This document shows positions 16,051-25,091 of a DNA stretch of 64,000 bases, piece by piece. Source of the DNA: Dokdonia sp. Hel_I_53. Its GTDB lineage: Bacteria > Bacteroidota > Bacteroidia > Flavobacteriales > Flavobacteriaceae. Numbering within the stretch: position 1 is the first letter of the stretch; each line of letters begins with the position of its first letter. The stretch lies in NCBI RefSeq assembly GCF_007827465.1, contig NZ_VISL01000001.1, positions 935,001 to 999,000 on the forward strand, read 5' to 3'. Under the pieces are notes generated by a model. That model did no database searches and had not been told where the DNA came from. It saw only the letters and a program-made list of their open reading frames with translations. A program made the position numbers and the translations under genes.

Positions 16051-16701
16051 ATGAAAAAGCTATTACTCGCAGTATTGTTCCTAGGTGGAATAACTGCACA
16101 AGCAAACACAGTGACGGATCTCGATCACAACACAAGAACAGGGATACGTTACAATCAACCACAAGCAATCACTTTTGTAGAGCGCGGTGTAGAATTTGTA
16201 GTTTTTGCAAACGGGCAATTTGATTTTGCTCTTGTAGGACCACGTTTTCAAAATCGTAATCAAGGAAGAAGAAATGTAGGTTTTAATGCTCCAGGTCACG
16301 CCTACGGAGTTTCGTACAGAAATAACTATAACCGTTTTATTCGTTATGATTATTACGGAGATATTTCTAAAGTAGGCCGCAATCATATTAGTTACAACCG
16401 TTTTGGAGAAGTAAATCAAATAGGTTCTGTAAGACTTAGATATAACAACGGTCTTCTTACCCGAGTGGGTGGTATGGAACTTATATATAATCGTAGAGGT
16501 AGACTCGTAGATTTAATCGGTTACGTACATAATAACCGAGGTCGTAATGCACACAGAAACTTCAAAAACAGAAGAGCTTATAATGACGGCTATATCTCAG
16601 ATTGGGATTATAATAAAAGAGGAAAAAAATGGTACGGAAAAAATTCTCACAAGAAGAATAAGAAGTACAAAAAAAATAAAAGTCGTCGTTATGATGACTA
16701 A
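16051..16701 (+). CDS. Secreted Tyr/Asn/Arg-rich protein of unknown function
   Basis: This 216-residue exported protein has a clear signal peptide (MKKLLLAVLFLGGITAQA). The mature part has repeating beta-like units rich in Tyr, Asn, Arg and Gly (for example YNNGLLTRVGGMELIYNRRG and NHISYNRFGEVNQIGSV). It ends in a strongly basic tail (KKNKKYKKNKSRRYDD). No named family is recognised, though similar small secreted proteins occur widely in flavobacteria. It has its own sigma-54-like promoter and terminator, so it is a single-gene unit with conditional expression. Surface or RNA/polyanion binding by the basic tail is only a guess. Confidence 0.6.
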   Translation: MKKLLLAVLFLGGITAQANTVTDLDHNTRTGIRYNQPQAITFVERGVEFVVFANGQFDFALVGPRFQNRNQGRRNVGFNAPGHAYGVSYRNNYNRFIRYDYYGDISKVGRNHISYNRFGEVNQIGSVRLRYNNGLLTRVGGMELIYNRRGRLVDLIGYVHNNRGRNAHRNFKNRRAYNDGYISDWDYNKRGKKWYGKNSHKKNKKYKKNKSRRYDD

Positions 16702-16732
16702 TTGAAAAGCCTTGGTTGGTTTTTTATAAAAG

Positions 16733-16766
16733 CCCTGGTCTGTGCCCAACAAGACCGGGGTTTTTT
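16733..16766 (+). terminator. Rho-independent terminator
   Basis: CCCTGGTCT and AGACCGGGG arms around a 10-base loop, with a T-run at 16761-16766. It lies after the secreted protein gene, just before the convergent flippase gene. Confidence 0.85.
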
Positions 16767-16770
16767 GTCA

Positions 16771-18258
16771 TTACGCTTTCGCGAAAGCGTTCAAAACCTT
16801 GTCCATCATTTTAGTTATATCTTCTGAAAGTTGAAGCTTATAAACGGTGACCGCATAAAGCAGTGATAGTATGGTACTTTTTACCGCAATGGATATGAGC
16901 GGATGGAAATTAAAATCCCAAAAGTAAAATAGTAAAAAAAGCAACCCAATAAGCAGTAAAGCACTCGCCGAAGCTTTAGTAAATGGTTGCATTTTAAATT
17001 TAAGCTGAACAACCAATAATTTAGCCGCAGAATAACCTACCGTAGCGATAAGCGTGGCAATTCCCGCACCATTCATTCCCATTAATGGAATTAGAAGTAA
17101 ATTGAGAATAATAGCTACTATAACTGCCACAACTCCAATAACCAAAACAATTCTATAGTAATCACTGTAAAAAACTATGGCGTTGTTAACGCCTAGACTA
17201 TTGTCAAATAACTTTGACGCACTTATTAAAATTACCACATACAAGCCGGTTGCATAGGCTGGGCCGAGCATGAGGTATAAGCTCTTGATATTACAAACAA
17301 TTAAGAGTAACAATAAGCCAGAAATGATGAGTAATGTGAGACTGCTTTTTTTGTAAAGATTGCGCATAGCCACTTGCTCCTTATTGTTAAGCATACTGGC
17401 CACCATAGGATAGGTTATTTGGTGCATAGCCCTGGCAGGAACACCTATCACAGTAGCAATATATATGGCAACGGAATAGTAAGCAACTTTCTCAATCTCT
17501 ATAAACTTCCCAATCATGAATTTATCGATATCAATAAGCAATGTGGCCACAGATCCGGCTATAATAATAAGCGCCGAATATTTGATAATTTTTACACGAT
17601 CTTTCTTAAAATGTGAAATATGAGAGCGCTTTCGCGAAACGATAGCAGCAGGCATACGTAACCTCAGTGCATATAGAGCCATCACCAGTGTACGTAAAAC
17701 ATAAATTCCAACCAATAAAATGATGAATATATCTACCGTAATGCTGGAAAAAGCAAGTAAAATTAATAACACCGTGACGCCTAATCGATGAAACACTTCT
17801 TTCAAAAAATTACCAAACGTGCTTTTGAGTTGGACTTTTGACCAGGCATAAAAAACCTCAAAGTAGGCTGTTGCAACAGCAATACTGAATATATACCACA
17901 CATAATTACCTACAATTTCATTTTTCGTTGATAGAAACGAAGCAATCTGATCAAGCAGGAACAGGGTTATAAAAGTCGCAGGTACTATTATAACTAGCGG
18001 TAATAGTAACATATACCACAAAAACTGATCTTGATCTGCATTTTTAAAAGAGGAATAAAATTTTACTAAGGTATTATGCACGCCAAATGCCAGAAATGGA
18101 ACAAGGATAAAGGCGGTAGATAAAATAAAACTTACAAGTCCATAATAGGTATCCTCCATGAAGTTTACAAAGAGAAACAGTGTATTAATCGCACCTAACG
18201 CAAACCCAGTATAGGTTGTCATTAAATTTTGGAAAGACTGTTTTATAACGATACCCAC
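16771..18258 (-). CDS. Polysaccharide flippase-like membrane protein (MOP superfamily)
   Basis: This 495-residue integral membrane protein has about 12-14 hydrophobic segments and the N-terminal pattern GIVIKQSFQNLMTTYTGFALGAINTLFLF, typical of Wzx/RfbX-like lipid-linked sugar exporters. It would move undecaprenyl-linked oligosaccharides to the outer leaflet for surface polysaccharide assembly. It lies 41 bp downstream of a glycosyltransferase on the same strand, which fits. Two palindrome copies fall in it: one encodes the very C-terminus AFAKA, the other the loop VSRKR. The substrate is unknown. Confidence 0.82.
   Translation of the reverse strand: MGIVIKQSFQNLMTTYTGFALGAINTLFLFVNFMEDTYYGLVSFILSTAFILVPFLAFGVHNTLVKFYSSFKNADQDQFLWYMLLLPLVIIVPATFITLFLLDQIASFLSTKNEIVGNYVWYIFSIAVATAYFEVFYAWSKVQLKSTFGNFLKEVFHRLGVTVLLILLAFSSITVDIFIILLVGIYVLRTLVMALYALRLRMPAAIVSRKRSHISHFKKDRVKIIKYSALIIIAGSVATLLIDIDKFMIGKFIEIEKVAYYSVAIYIATVIGVPARAMHQITYPMVASMLNNKEQVAMRNLYKKSSLTLLIISGLLLLLIVCNIKSLYLMLGPAYATGLYVVILISASKLFDNSLGVNNAIVFYSDYYRIVLVIGVVAVIVAIILNLLLIPLMGMNGAGIATLIATVGYSAAKLLVVQLKFKMQPFTKASASALLLIGLLFLLFYFWDFNFHPLISIAVKSTILSLLYAVTVYKLQLSEDITKMMDKVLNAFAKA
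16773..16790. repeat. Dispersed palindrome, copy 7 (18 bp)
   Basis: ACGCTTTCGCGAAAGCGT forms the last codons of the flippase gene (AFAKA) right before the stop. Confidence 0.9.
17630..17639. repeat. Dispersed palindrome, copy 8 (10 bp core)
   Basis: TTTCGCGAAA inside the flippase gene, read in the SRK frame (VSRKRS) in a loop between membrane segments. Confidence 0.85.
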
Positions 18259-18299
18259 TTAAAAAATTATGTTTTGAAAATAGTTAATCAAAATAGTTG

Positions 18300-19589
18300 C
18301 TATTGAGTTAACAATTGCGCAAGCGCTTTAGTAATCTCACGCCGATGGTACTTTTCAATACCACGACCATTATAGGTCTCATTACCTTGAAGCCAATTTG
18401 TATAAAGTTCTAAAATCTCAATCTTGAGCTTTTGAAAACCATCATAATCTACAAAAATACCTGCTTCAGTGGTTTTTAAAATATGCTCTATATCTGCGCC
18501 TCTTGGACCTATGGCAATAATAGGACGCTGGGCAGCAAGGTATTCAAATATTTTTCCGGCAATAATTCCCTTCGTATGCTCTTCGTTGATTTCAATAAGT
18601 ACTAAAGCACTGGCATGTACTTGATATTGCTGAGCTTTTTGGTGGGAAACGTATCCCTTCAAATCTAAAATAGATTCCAGTCCAGCTTCTTGAATACTCA
18701 CTATAATTTCTGAGCTTACTTTACCTACTAATTGGAGAGATACATTCTTTTTGAAATCAGCATTTTCATCGCACAACGCTCCTAAAACTTTCCATAAAAC
18801 TTGCGGGTTTCTATCAGATAACAAAGACCCTATGTGCGCGAGGGTAAATTTTGAATTTTTCTTATGGTTGGCCGGTGGTCTATCGTCATAACCGTTTGTT
18901 AGTACTGTGATGGGTTTTGAGGTGAGATGACCAAACTCTTTTTGAGTACCTGGACTAGTCACAATTACATGATCGGCTATATTCAAAACTTCGCTTTCTA
19001 GACGTTTATGAGTCGCTTTTGTTTTGGTGGTCATCTTTAGCTTATCATGATAACCTATCGTAGTCCAAGGATCCCTAAAATCTGCATACCACTTTAATGT
19101 CGGTTGCCAATCCTTTAATCCTTTGCCTATCAAATGAAGGCTGTGTGGTGGTCCAGTAGTTATGATCGCCTCAATTTGATGCTCGGCGATGTATTTTTTT
19201 AAAAATGTAATTGAAGGTTGTACCCAACCTACTCTAGCATCTGGAATAAAAAAATTCCCTCGTACAAAGAGCATTAGTTTTTCTAAAAGTGATTGTTTTT
19301 TCTGCTTAGGTACTATGCCTGATGAAATAGTTTTGGTACGCTTTCGCGAAAGCGTACTCGCCCATCCATAAGGTTCCTTAATGGGTCGCTTGACGACTGT
19401 TACTTCCGCAGGTATTTCTGTAATAAGACTCTGATCTACGATTGGATAACTGGGATTCTCTGGAACATAAACTATAGGCTCATACCCGAATTCTGGGAGA
19501 TACTTTACAAATTTTAACCAACGCTGTACGCCTGGTCCACCAGCAGGCGGCCAATAATAAGCGATAATTAAAACCTTTTTATCTCTCAC
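18300..19589 (-). CDS. Glycosyltransferase, GT-B fold (GT4-like)
   Basis: This 429-residue cytosolic or membrane-associated sugar transferase has an N-terminal YYWPPAGGPGVQRWLKFVKYL acceptor-side motif. A middle block FRDPWTTIGYH and a C-terminal donor-binding region (about 240-400) follow, with FEYLAAQRPIIAIG containing the typical Glu of the EX7E-like motif. It overlaps the YfhO stop by four bases (ATGA-type overlap) and precedes the flippase, so the three genes form a likely surface-glycan operon. The sugar transferred cannot be inferred. Confidence 0.85.
   Translation of the reverse strand: MRDKKVLIIAYYWPPAGGPGVQRWLKFVKYLPEFGYEPIVYVPENPSYPIVDQSLITEIPAEVTVVKRPIKEPYGWASTLSRKRTKTISSGIVPKQKKQSLLEKLMLFVRGNFFIPDARVGWVQPSITFLKKYIAEHQIEAIITTGPPHSLHLIGKGLKDWQPTLKWYADFRDPWTTIGYHDKLKMTTKTKATHKRLESEVLNIADHVIVTSPGTQKEFGHLTSKPITVLTNGYDDRPPANHKKNSKFTLAHIGSLLSDRNPQVLWKVLGALCDENADFKKNVSLQLVGKVSSEIIVSIQEAGLESILDLKGYVSHQKAQQYQVHASALVLIEINEEHTKGIIAGKIFEYLAAQRPIIAIGPRGADIEHILKTTEAGIFVDYDGFQKLKIEILELYTNWLQGNETYNGRGIEKYHRREITKALAQLLTQ
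19336..19357. repeat. Dispersed palindrome, copy 9 (22 bp)
   Basis: A perfect 22-bp palindrome extending the core with GTACGC/GCGTAC arms. It lies in the glycosyltransferase gene, read as TLSRKRT. Confidence 0.9.
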
Positions 19590-22018
19590 AGAGTTTGTTC
19601 TTCTGCCTTGCTACTTTTAAAGGTATAAAAAACACCCCCGACAATTAATAGCAATAATAGAATACTGCTTCCTAACATAATACTACCTCCCGTTTGCACA
19701 ACTTGTGGCTCAAAAGACATCACGATCTCGTGAGTACCTGCAGGCACTTTAAGACCACGCAAAGCATAATTCACAGAATAGATCTCGCTCTCCACTCCGT
19801 CAATTGTCGCTATCCAACCGTTTTCGTAATAATTTTCTGCAAAAACTATAAAGCCGTCTTTGCTGTTTTCTACTTGATACACAATTTTATTGGGTTGTAC
19901 GTCTTGTACTTGTACAACAGCGGTACTGTCTCGCTGTGGTTGAAAATTACCCAACACATCTCGATAGGTTTCTCTAAGGAGTACAGTGTTTTTAGTATCT
20001 ACTTTTTCCAAAGCGGCAAATTCTGCCGTATAGTCTCGTACGTACTGTATTTCGTTTACAAACCAAGCTGGACCATTTGCGTCTGGATTTTCATTTAACG
20101 CCATTCCTTGCTCAGTTTCCTGTAATATGTATTTAACGTTATACATATTAAGTACTTCAATATTTCCTGGTGCGATTTGCTTGTAATACAAATCATCCAT
20201 CCTACGTGGTTGCACTGCAGAGTAACCGTTAAGCGAATTGAAATAATACGACGTGTGTGAGTTTGAAAACCCTCTTGCAAGATCAATCACACGAAAATAG
20301 CTCTCATCTTCCATGATTTGCTTATCAATCTCGGTAGCTTGAAAGTTTTGTTGGTATTGTCTTTCGGTAATAAAATTATCTTCATTTACAGACCTACGGT
20401 CTACACCTACAAGATCGAATACAATTAAGGCTCCAATAGTAATAATGGTAAGGTTGTGAGAAAACTTTTCTTTTATACTTAGCCATAATACGACGCCTAC
20501 CATCAAGACAAAGAGTAATGATCTTAAAACATCACTTTTTAAAATTGTAAGCCTGTCTTCTTTAATCGCATCTAATATTTCTGGTTGCTGTACAGCCATT
20601 TGAGCTTCGGCAGTAGATCTTAGATTAAATAAACTACCGCTGAAAAGGTAAAGTATCACGAGCAGTCCTGCCACAGTCCCAATTGCTATAAATAATTTTT
20701 TAGTTCTTTCAGAAGCTGCTAGGCGGTCATTAAAAAACCTATGTAACCCGATAATTGCGGCTATAGGTAATAGTAATTCCAGCAGTACTTGAATACTGGT
20801 AACGGCTCTAAATTTATTATAAAGTGGCACATATTCCACAAAGAAACGAGTGATACCATCGGCATTTTTTCCCCAACTTAAGATGAGAGAAAATAGCATT
20901 CCCGCGAGCAACCACCAACGTAAACGTCCATTTATAAGTAATAATCCAAGTAGTGCTAATACAAATACGGTAACTCCAAGGTAAGGTGGCGCCTCTACAA
21001 AAGGCTGCTCTCCCCAATATAATCTTGTACCCTGTGCGTAATAGTTTATTTCATTAGGTAAGACATTGAGTTCTTTTAACTTTTTCGCGAAAGCGGACTC
21101 CCTACCTAGATCGGCTGCGGTGCCTGTTCCCATGAATTTAGGTGCGATAAGATTAAGAGATTCTAACTTGCCATAACTCCATTGTGTGATATAATCATAA
21201 TCTAATCCATCATCTGGAGCGTCCATTGCCAGCTCGTCCTTTAATAACTGCTCACCCCGTACACTCGTTTTTGCATATTCTGCGGTAGCAAGAATGGTAG
21301 ATGCATTTGTGGCAACGCCTAAGATTACAGCGATTACGAGAAGGCCTACAGACTTAAAGAAATGTGGTAATTCTTTACGTTTAACAGCGTCTATGAGAAA
21401 AGCGATACCTATAATGATACAGAGCAAACCTAAATAATAGGTCATCTGATAATGATTTGCCTGAATTTCCAGACCCATCGCTATTGCGGTGAGTAAAAAT
21501 CCCCACAAATACCTTTTTTGAAAGGTGAGTAAAATTCCAGATAAAACTAGCGGAAAATAACCAATAGCATGAACTTTAGAATTATGCCCTACCCCTATAA
21601 TTATAATAAGATAGGTTGATAGTCCAAAAGCTAGTGCGCCTACAGTGGCTAGTTTCCATGGTACTCGCATCACGAGCATTAAAACATAAAAGGAAATAAA
21701 ATAGAGAAAAAGATAATCTGCCGGACGTGGCAAAAATCGTATCGCACGATCTAATGAATCCATGAAATCGTAGGGGAAATAGGCTCCCATTTGATAGGTA
21801 GGCATCCCTCCAAAGGCACTATTAGTCCAGAAAGTCTCTTCACCTGTCGCTTCTCTAAAGTCACGATGCTGCTTTGCCATTCCTTCATACAGCTTGATAT
21901 CATTTTGATAAATACGTTTACCAGAAAGTACAGGACTAAAGTAGAGCAAGGCAACTACAATAAAACCTAAAATTACTAAAAGGTGTGGTAGTACTTTTTT
22001 AAAATCTATCTTATTCAT
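19586..22018 (-). CDS. YfhO family multi-spanning membrane protein
   Basis: This 810-residue membrane protein has about 12 transmembrane helices in the first 540 residues and a large extracytoplasmic domain near the C-terminus before a final helix (SIMLGSSILLLLLIVGGVFY). It begins FKKVLPHLLVILGFIVVALLYFSPVLSGKRIYQNDIKLYEGM, the YfhO signature. Family members are GT-C-like proteins; Bacillus YfhO is linked to glycosylation of teichoic acids. Here it overlaps a glycosyltransferase gene by four bases and the flippase follows, pointing to envelope glycan modification. A palindrome copy encodes AFAK in a loop (ESAFAKKLKEL). Confidence 0.85.
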   Translation of the reverse strand: MNKIDFKKVLPHLLVILGFIVVALLYFSPVLSGKRIYQNDIKLYEGMAKQHRDFREATGEETFWTNSAFGGMPTYQMGAYFPYDFMDSLDRAIRFLPRPADYLFLYFISFYVLMLVMRVPWKLATVGALAFGLSTYLIIIIGVGHNSKVHAIGYFPLVLSGILLTFQKRYLWGFLLTAIAMGLEIQANHYQMTYYLGLLCIIIGIAFLIDAVKRKELPHFFKSVGLLVIAVILGVATNASTILATAEYAKTSVRGEQLLKDELAMDAPDDGLDYDYITQWSYGKLESLNLIAPKFMGTGTAADLGRESAFAKKLKELNVLPNEINYYAQGTRLYWGEQPFVEAPPYLGVTVFVLALLGLLLINGRLRWWLLAGMLFSLILSWGKNADGITRFFVEYVPLYNKFRAVTSIQVLLELLLPIAAIIGLHRFFNDRLAASERTKKLFIAIGTVAGLLVILYLFSGSLFNLRSTAEAQMAVQQPEILDAIKEDRLTILKSDVLRSLLFVLMVGVVLWLSIKEKFSHNLTIITIGALIVFDLVGVDRRSVNEDNFITERQYQQNFQATEIDKQIMEDESYFRVIDLARGFSNSHTSYYFNSLNGYSAVQPRRMDDLYYKQIAPGNIEVLNMYNVKYILQETEQGMALNENPDANGPAWFVNEIQYVRDYTAEFAALEKVDTKNTVLLRETYRDVLGNFQPQRDSTAVVQVQDVQPNKIVYQVENSKDGFIVFAENYYENGWIATIDGVESEIYSVNYALRGLKVPAGTHEIVMSFEPQVVQTGGSIMLGSSILLLLLIVGGVFYTFKSSKAEEQTL
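21083..21092. repeat. Dispersed palindrome, copy 10 (10 bp core)
   Basis: TTTCGCGAAA in the YfhO gene, read as AFAK in a predicted extracytoplasmic loop. Confidence 0.85.
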
Positions 22019-22054
22019 CTATGATATGATTTGGAATGTAATATTACAAACGTA

Positions 22055-23440
22055 TTATTTGGCTAAAATTTCTTGTAGTTGCTCGAGCGTTACGGTCTCT
22101 TGCGAACCTTCTGCCATATTTTTTAATGTAAATGTTCCGGCATCCATTTCTTCCTTACCTGCTAAAATTAAGAACGGAATATTGCGACGATTTGCATAGG
22201 TCATTTGCTTTTTCATCTGTTTATTGCTGGTCACAGGATCGGGATATAATTCTGAAGAAATTCCGTTTTTGCGCAGTGAAGTGATGGCCTGCATAGCATA
22301 CGCTGCTTCTTCGTTACCAAAGTTGACAAAAAAGGCTTTTACACCCTCTGTAGTTTCCTCTGGGAAGAGATTTAGTTCTTCTAAAACAAGGTAGATACGA
22401 TCTAAGCCAAATGAAATACCAACGCCACTCATATCTTTAAGTCCAAAAATACCTGTTAAGTCTGCATAACGTCCGCCGCCACCTATGCTTCCCATCTTCA
22501 CCCCTTCTGGAGCAGCAACTTCAAATATAGCTCCAGTGTAGTAATTAAGTCCGCGAGCTAGAGTTACATCTAGTTGTAATGTTGCTGTTTCTAAACCGAG
22601 GTTGGTAATCTCATTATTAATGAATAATAATTCTTCAATACCTTCTGTACCAGTTTCTGAAGATGCCAATAAATTTTTAAGGGTATCTAATTGATCTCCG
22701 AAGCTTCCCGATAAGGTAAATAAAGGACTTACCGTATCAATCGCCTCTTGGGTAATTCCCTTCTCGAGCATTTCTTTTGTAACGCCATCTGCTCCTATTT
22801 TATCTAGCTTATCCAAAGCAACTGTAAAATCAATAAGTTTATCACTAGCACCGATAACCTCTGCTATACCTGATAAAATTTTACGATTATTCATTTTAAT
22901 AGTAACTCCGTCTAGCTTTAGCGCTGTGAAAACGGCATCATAGAGTTGTACAAACTCTACTTCTTGCCATAAAGATGCACTCCCTACCACATCGGCATCA
23001 CATTGATAAAATTCTCTAAAACGACCTTTTTGTGGGCGATCTGCTCGCCAAACTGGCTGAATTTGAAATCTCTTAAACGGAAATACAATATCATTTTGAT
23101 GCTGTACGACATAACGTGCGAAAGGTACAGTCAAGTCATAACGCAAGGCTTTTTCAGAAATTTGTGGTGTGAGCGCTGTGGAGTCTGCTTTCGCGAAAGC
23201 GTCATCTTTCACTTTACGCAAATAATCACCGCTGTTTAATATTTTAAAGATAAGCCTATCTCCTTCTTCACCATACTTTCCCATTAGGGTGTCACTATTC
23301 TCAAAGCTAGGCGTCTCGATGGGTTGAAAACCAAAAAGCTGAAAGTTACTGCGTATGGTATTCATTATATATGTGCGTTTTGCAACCTCTACTGGTGAAA
23401 AATCTCGAGTTCCTTTTGGGATACTTGGCTTTGTACTCAT
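22055..23440 (-). CDS. hisS: Histidyl-tRNA synthetase
   Basis: This 461-residue class II enzyme charges tRNA-His. Motif 1 region ([14 protein letters not shown]), motif 2 ([17 protein letters not shown]), the His-binding block [15 protein letters not shown] and motif 3 ([23 protein letters not shown]) are all visible. An anticodon-binding domain follows (about 365-461). Its length is normal for Bacteroidota. A palindrome copy lies in a variable loop ([12 protein letters not shown]) before the conserved ALRYDLTVP. It has its own promoter upstream and may run into YfhO 36 bp downstream. Confidence 0.95.
   Translation of the reverse strand: MSTKPSIPKGTRDFSPVEVAKRTYIMNTIRSNFQLFGFQPIETPSFENSDTLMGKYGEEGDRLIFKILNSGDYLRKVKDDAFAKADSTALTPQISEKALRYDLTVPFARYVVQHQNDIVFPFKRFQIQPVWRADRPQKGRFREFYQCDADVVGSASLWQEVEFVQLYDAVFTALKLDGVTIKMNNRKILSGIAEVIGASDKLIDFTVALDKLDKIGADGVTKEMLEKGITQEAIDTVSPLFTLSGSFGDQLDTLKNLLASSETGTEGIEELLFINNEITNLGLETATLQLDVTLARGLNYYTGAIFEVAAPEGVKMGSIGGGGRYADLTGIFGLKDMSGVGISFGLDRIYLVLEELNLFPEETTEGVKAFFVNFGNEEAAYAMQAITSLRKNGISSELYPDPVTSNKQMKKQMTYANRRNIPFLILAGKEEMDAGTFTLKNMAEGSQETVTLEQLQEILAK
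23187..23200. repeat. Dispersed palindrome, copy 11 (14 bp)
   Basis: GCTTTCGCGAAAGC in a variable loop of hisS, read as AFAKA. Confidence 0.9.
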
Positions 23441-23457
23441 AAATATAACTGGTGAGT

Positions 23458-23465
23458 CAAAACTA
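23458..23465 (-). promoter_or_regulatory. TAnnTTTG promoter element for hisS
   Basis: TAGTTTTG on the minus strand, 17 bp ahead of the start codon. Confidence 0.5.
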
Positions 23466-23513
23466 ACTCTACTGATATTATATCAATATGTCAATTATTG
23501 ACTTTATTTTTTT

Positions 23514-23527
23514 GCTTTCGCGAAAGC
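23514..23527. repeat. Dispersed palindrome, copy 12 (14 bp)
   Basis: GCTTTCGCGAAAGC in the divergent hisS/permease intergenic region, about 50 bp upstream of the hisS -7 box. Confidence 0.9.
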
Positions 23528-23745
23528 GTGAAACTTCTAATTAAAATGTAGGCACACAAAAACAATTTGAAGTTTTCTAGAACCTATACGTGAACCTAAT
23601 GATTCAGTAGCAAATATCTTAAAAAATGAAGCGACGAAAGAATTTCTCTTCAAGTTTGGTAACTTTTTGATCAGTTTGTAGTCTTATTGTAAATTGAGCC
23701 AACCATTTGCTGAGTAATTTTCTCGGCGAGTAGAATATAGAATGT

Positions 23746-24981
23746 ATGTTTTCATTTTTTAGAGAGAATCTCCGTATTGCTTTTGACAGTATTAGAAGTC
23801 AGCTGCTGCGCACCATACTTACCGTTTTTATAATTGCTATTGGAATTACTGCCTTGGTTGGGATTCTAAGTCTTGTAAAAGCCTTAGAAAACACCATAAG
23901 CTCTGACTTTGCGAGCATGGGAAGTAATACATTTAATTTACAGCAGTACGAGTTTAGAGCGAGAAGATCTGATGAAAAACGTGTTATTAATCCTGTCATT
24001 GGGTATCGGCAAGTAAAGGAATTTACAGATCAGTACAACTACCCTACAGCACAGACGGCGGTTTCTTTTCAAGGAACCCGTACGGCAGAAGTAAAGTATG
24101 AGAGTGATAAAACAGATCCTGAAGTTTCTGTTCTTGGAGTTAATGAAAACTTTCTTACAAATTCTGGTTTAAAACTTGACAAAGGTCGAAACTTTACTTC
24201 TTTTGACATCAGTAATAATACACGCGTGTGTGTTTTAGGAAGTGATTTTTATAAGAACCTCTTTACAGAAGATAATCCTATTGGTAAGACCATAAGTATA
24301 AGAGGTACAAAGTTTAATGTAATTGGTATTCTGGAGGAAAAAGGTGCCACTTTTGGAAACAATCAGGATTTAAGAGTGTTGATTCCTATTCAAGTTGCCC
24401 GAACTTTATTTACACAGCCTAATATCAATTACAATGTAAGCGTGATGGTAGAAGATGCTGAATATCTTGATAGCGCCGAAGAGGAAGCTATCCTCACATT
24501 TAGGAATATTCGCGGCCTATCTCCAGTTGAGGCAAATAACTTTGGTATAGGTCGTAGTGATGATTTAATCAATCAAATTTCAGAAATTACAGGTGTTTTA
24601 AACGTAGCCGCTTGGGTGATAAGTATCATTACCATCTTTGGATCCTGTATTGCATTAATGAATATTATGCTAGTTTCTGTGACAGAGCGTACTCGGGAAA
24701 TTGGCGTACGAAAAGCGTTGGGCGCAAAAAAGTCTACTATTGCAGCACAGTTTTTATATGAAGCAATCATTGTGGGTCAATTAGGTGGTATTCTAGGTAT
24801 TGTGCTTGGTATTTCTGTAGGTGCACTGGTCTCTATGGTAGCAGAATTCAACTTCACAACTCCTTGGGGTGCTATTATAGCCGCTACGATTATCACTTTT
24901 ATTATTGCTATATTTTCTGGTTTCTTTCCAGCAATCAAAGCGGCAAAATTAGATCCTGTGGAATCACTCAGATACGAGTAA
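23746..24981 (+). CDS. MacB-like ABC transporter permease
   Basis: This 411-residue membrane protein has a first helix near residues 20-45, a large periplasmic MacB-PCD domain (about 50-270) and a FtsX domain with three helices at the C-terminus (about 285-400). The motif TEIGVRKALGAKK-like segment (RTREIGVRKALGAKKSTI) is diagnostic of type VII ABC (FtsX/MacB) permeases, which use mechanotransmission rather than classical transport. No ATPase gene is adjacent, so its partner must be elsewhere. The substrate is unknown. Confidence 0.88.
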   Translation: MFSFFRENLRIAFDSIRSQLLRTILTVFIIAIGITALVGILSLVKALENTISSDFASMGSNTFNLQQYEFRARRSDEKRVINPVIGYRQVKEFTDQYNYPTAQTAVSFQGTRTAEVKYESDKTDPEVSVLGVNENFLTNSGLKLDKGRNFTSFDISNNTRVCVLGSDFYKNLFTEDNPIGKTISIRGTKFNVIGILEEKGATFGNNQDLRVLIPIQVARTLFTQPNINYNVSVMVEDAEYLDSAEEEAILTFRNIRGLSPVEANNFGIGRSDDLINQISEITGVLNVAAWVISIITIFGSCIALMNIMLVSVTERTREIGVRKALGAKKSTIAAQFLYEAIIVGQLGGILGIVLGISVGALVSMVAEFNFTTPWGAIIAATIITFIIAIFSGFFPAIKAAKLDPVESLRYE

Positions 24982-25008
24982 TTTAATTCATTTCGCTTAA
25001 AGAATTCT

Positions 25009-25024
25009 TAACCATAAGTGGTTA
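25009..25024. repeat. Small inverted repeat between permease and symporter genes
   Basis: TAACCA-TAAG-TGGTTA, about 40 bp upstream of the symporter -7 element. It may be an operator; there is no T-run. Confidence 0.35.
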
Positions 25025-25064
25025 CAATTTATAGTACAACGATTTAGATGACTGAATAAAACTT

Positions 25065-25072
25065 TATATTCG
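25065..25072 (+). promoter_or_regulatory. Probable -7 element for the sodium:solute symporter
   Basis: TATATTCG has one mismatch to TAnnTTTG and lies 19 bp before the ATG. Confidence 0.4.
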
Positions 25073-25091
25073 TGGGAACTAAAACACGAAT

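Larger units (their letters stand above)
23441..23745. other. Intergenic region between hisS and the ABC permease gene
   Basis: This 305-bp divergent region holds the hisS promoter and palindrome copy 12. The rest (23530-23745) shows no ORF above about 20 codons, no repeat and no RNA structure that I can support. The upstream signals of the permease gene must lie here, but no convincing -7 element was found. Confidence 0.6.
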
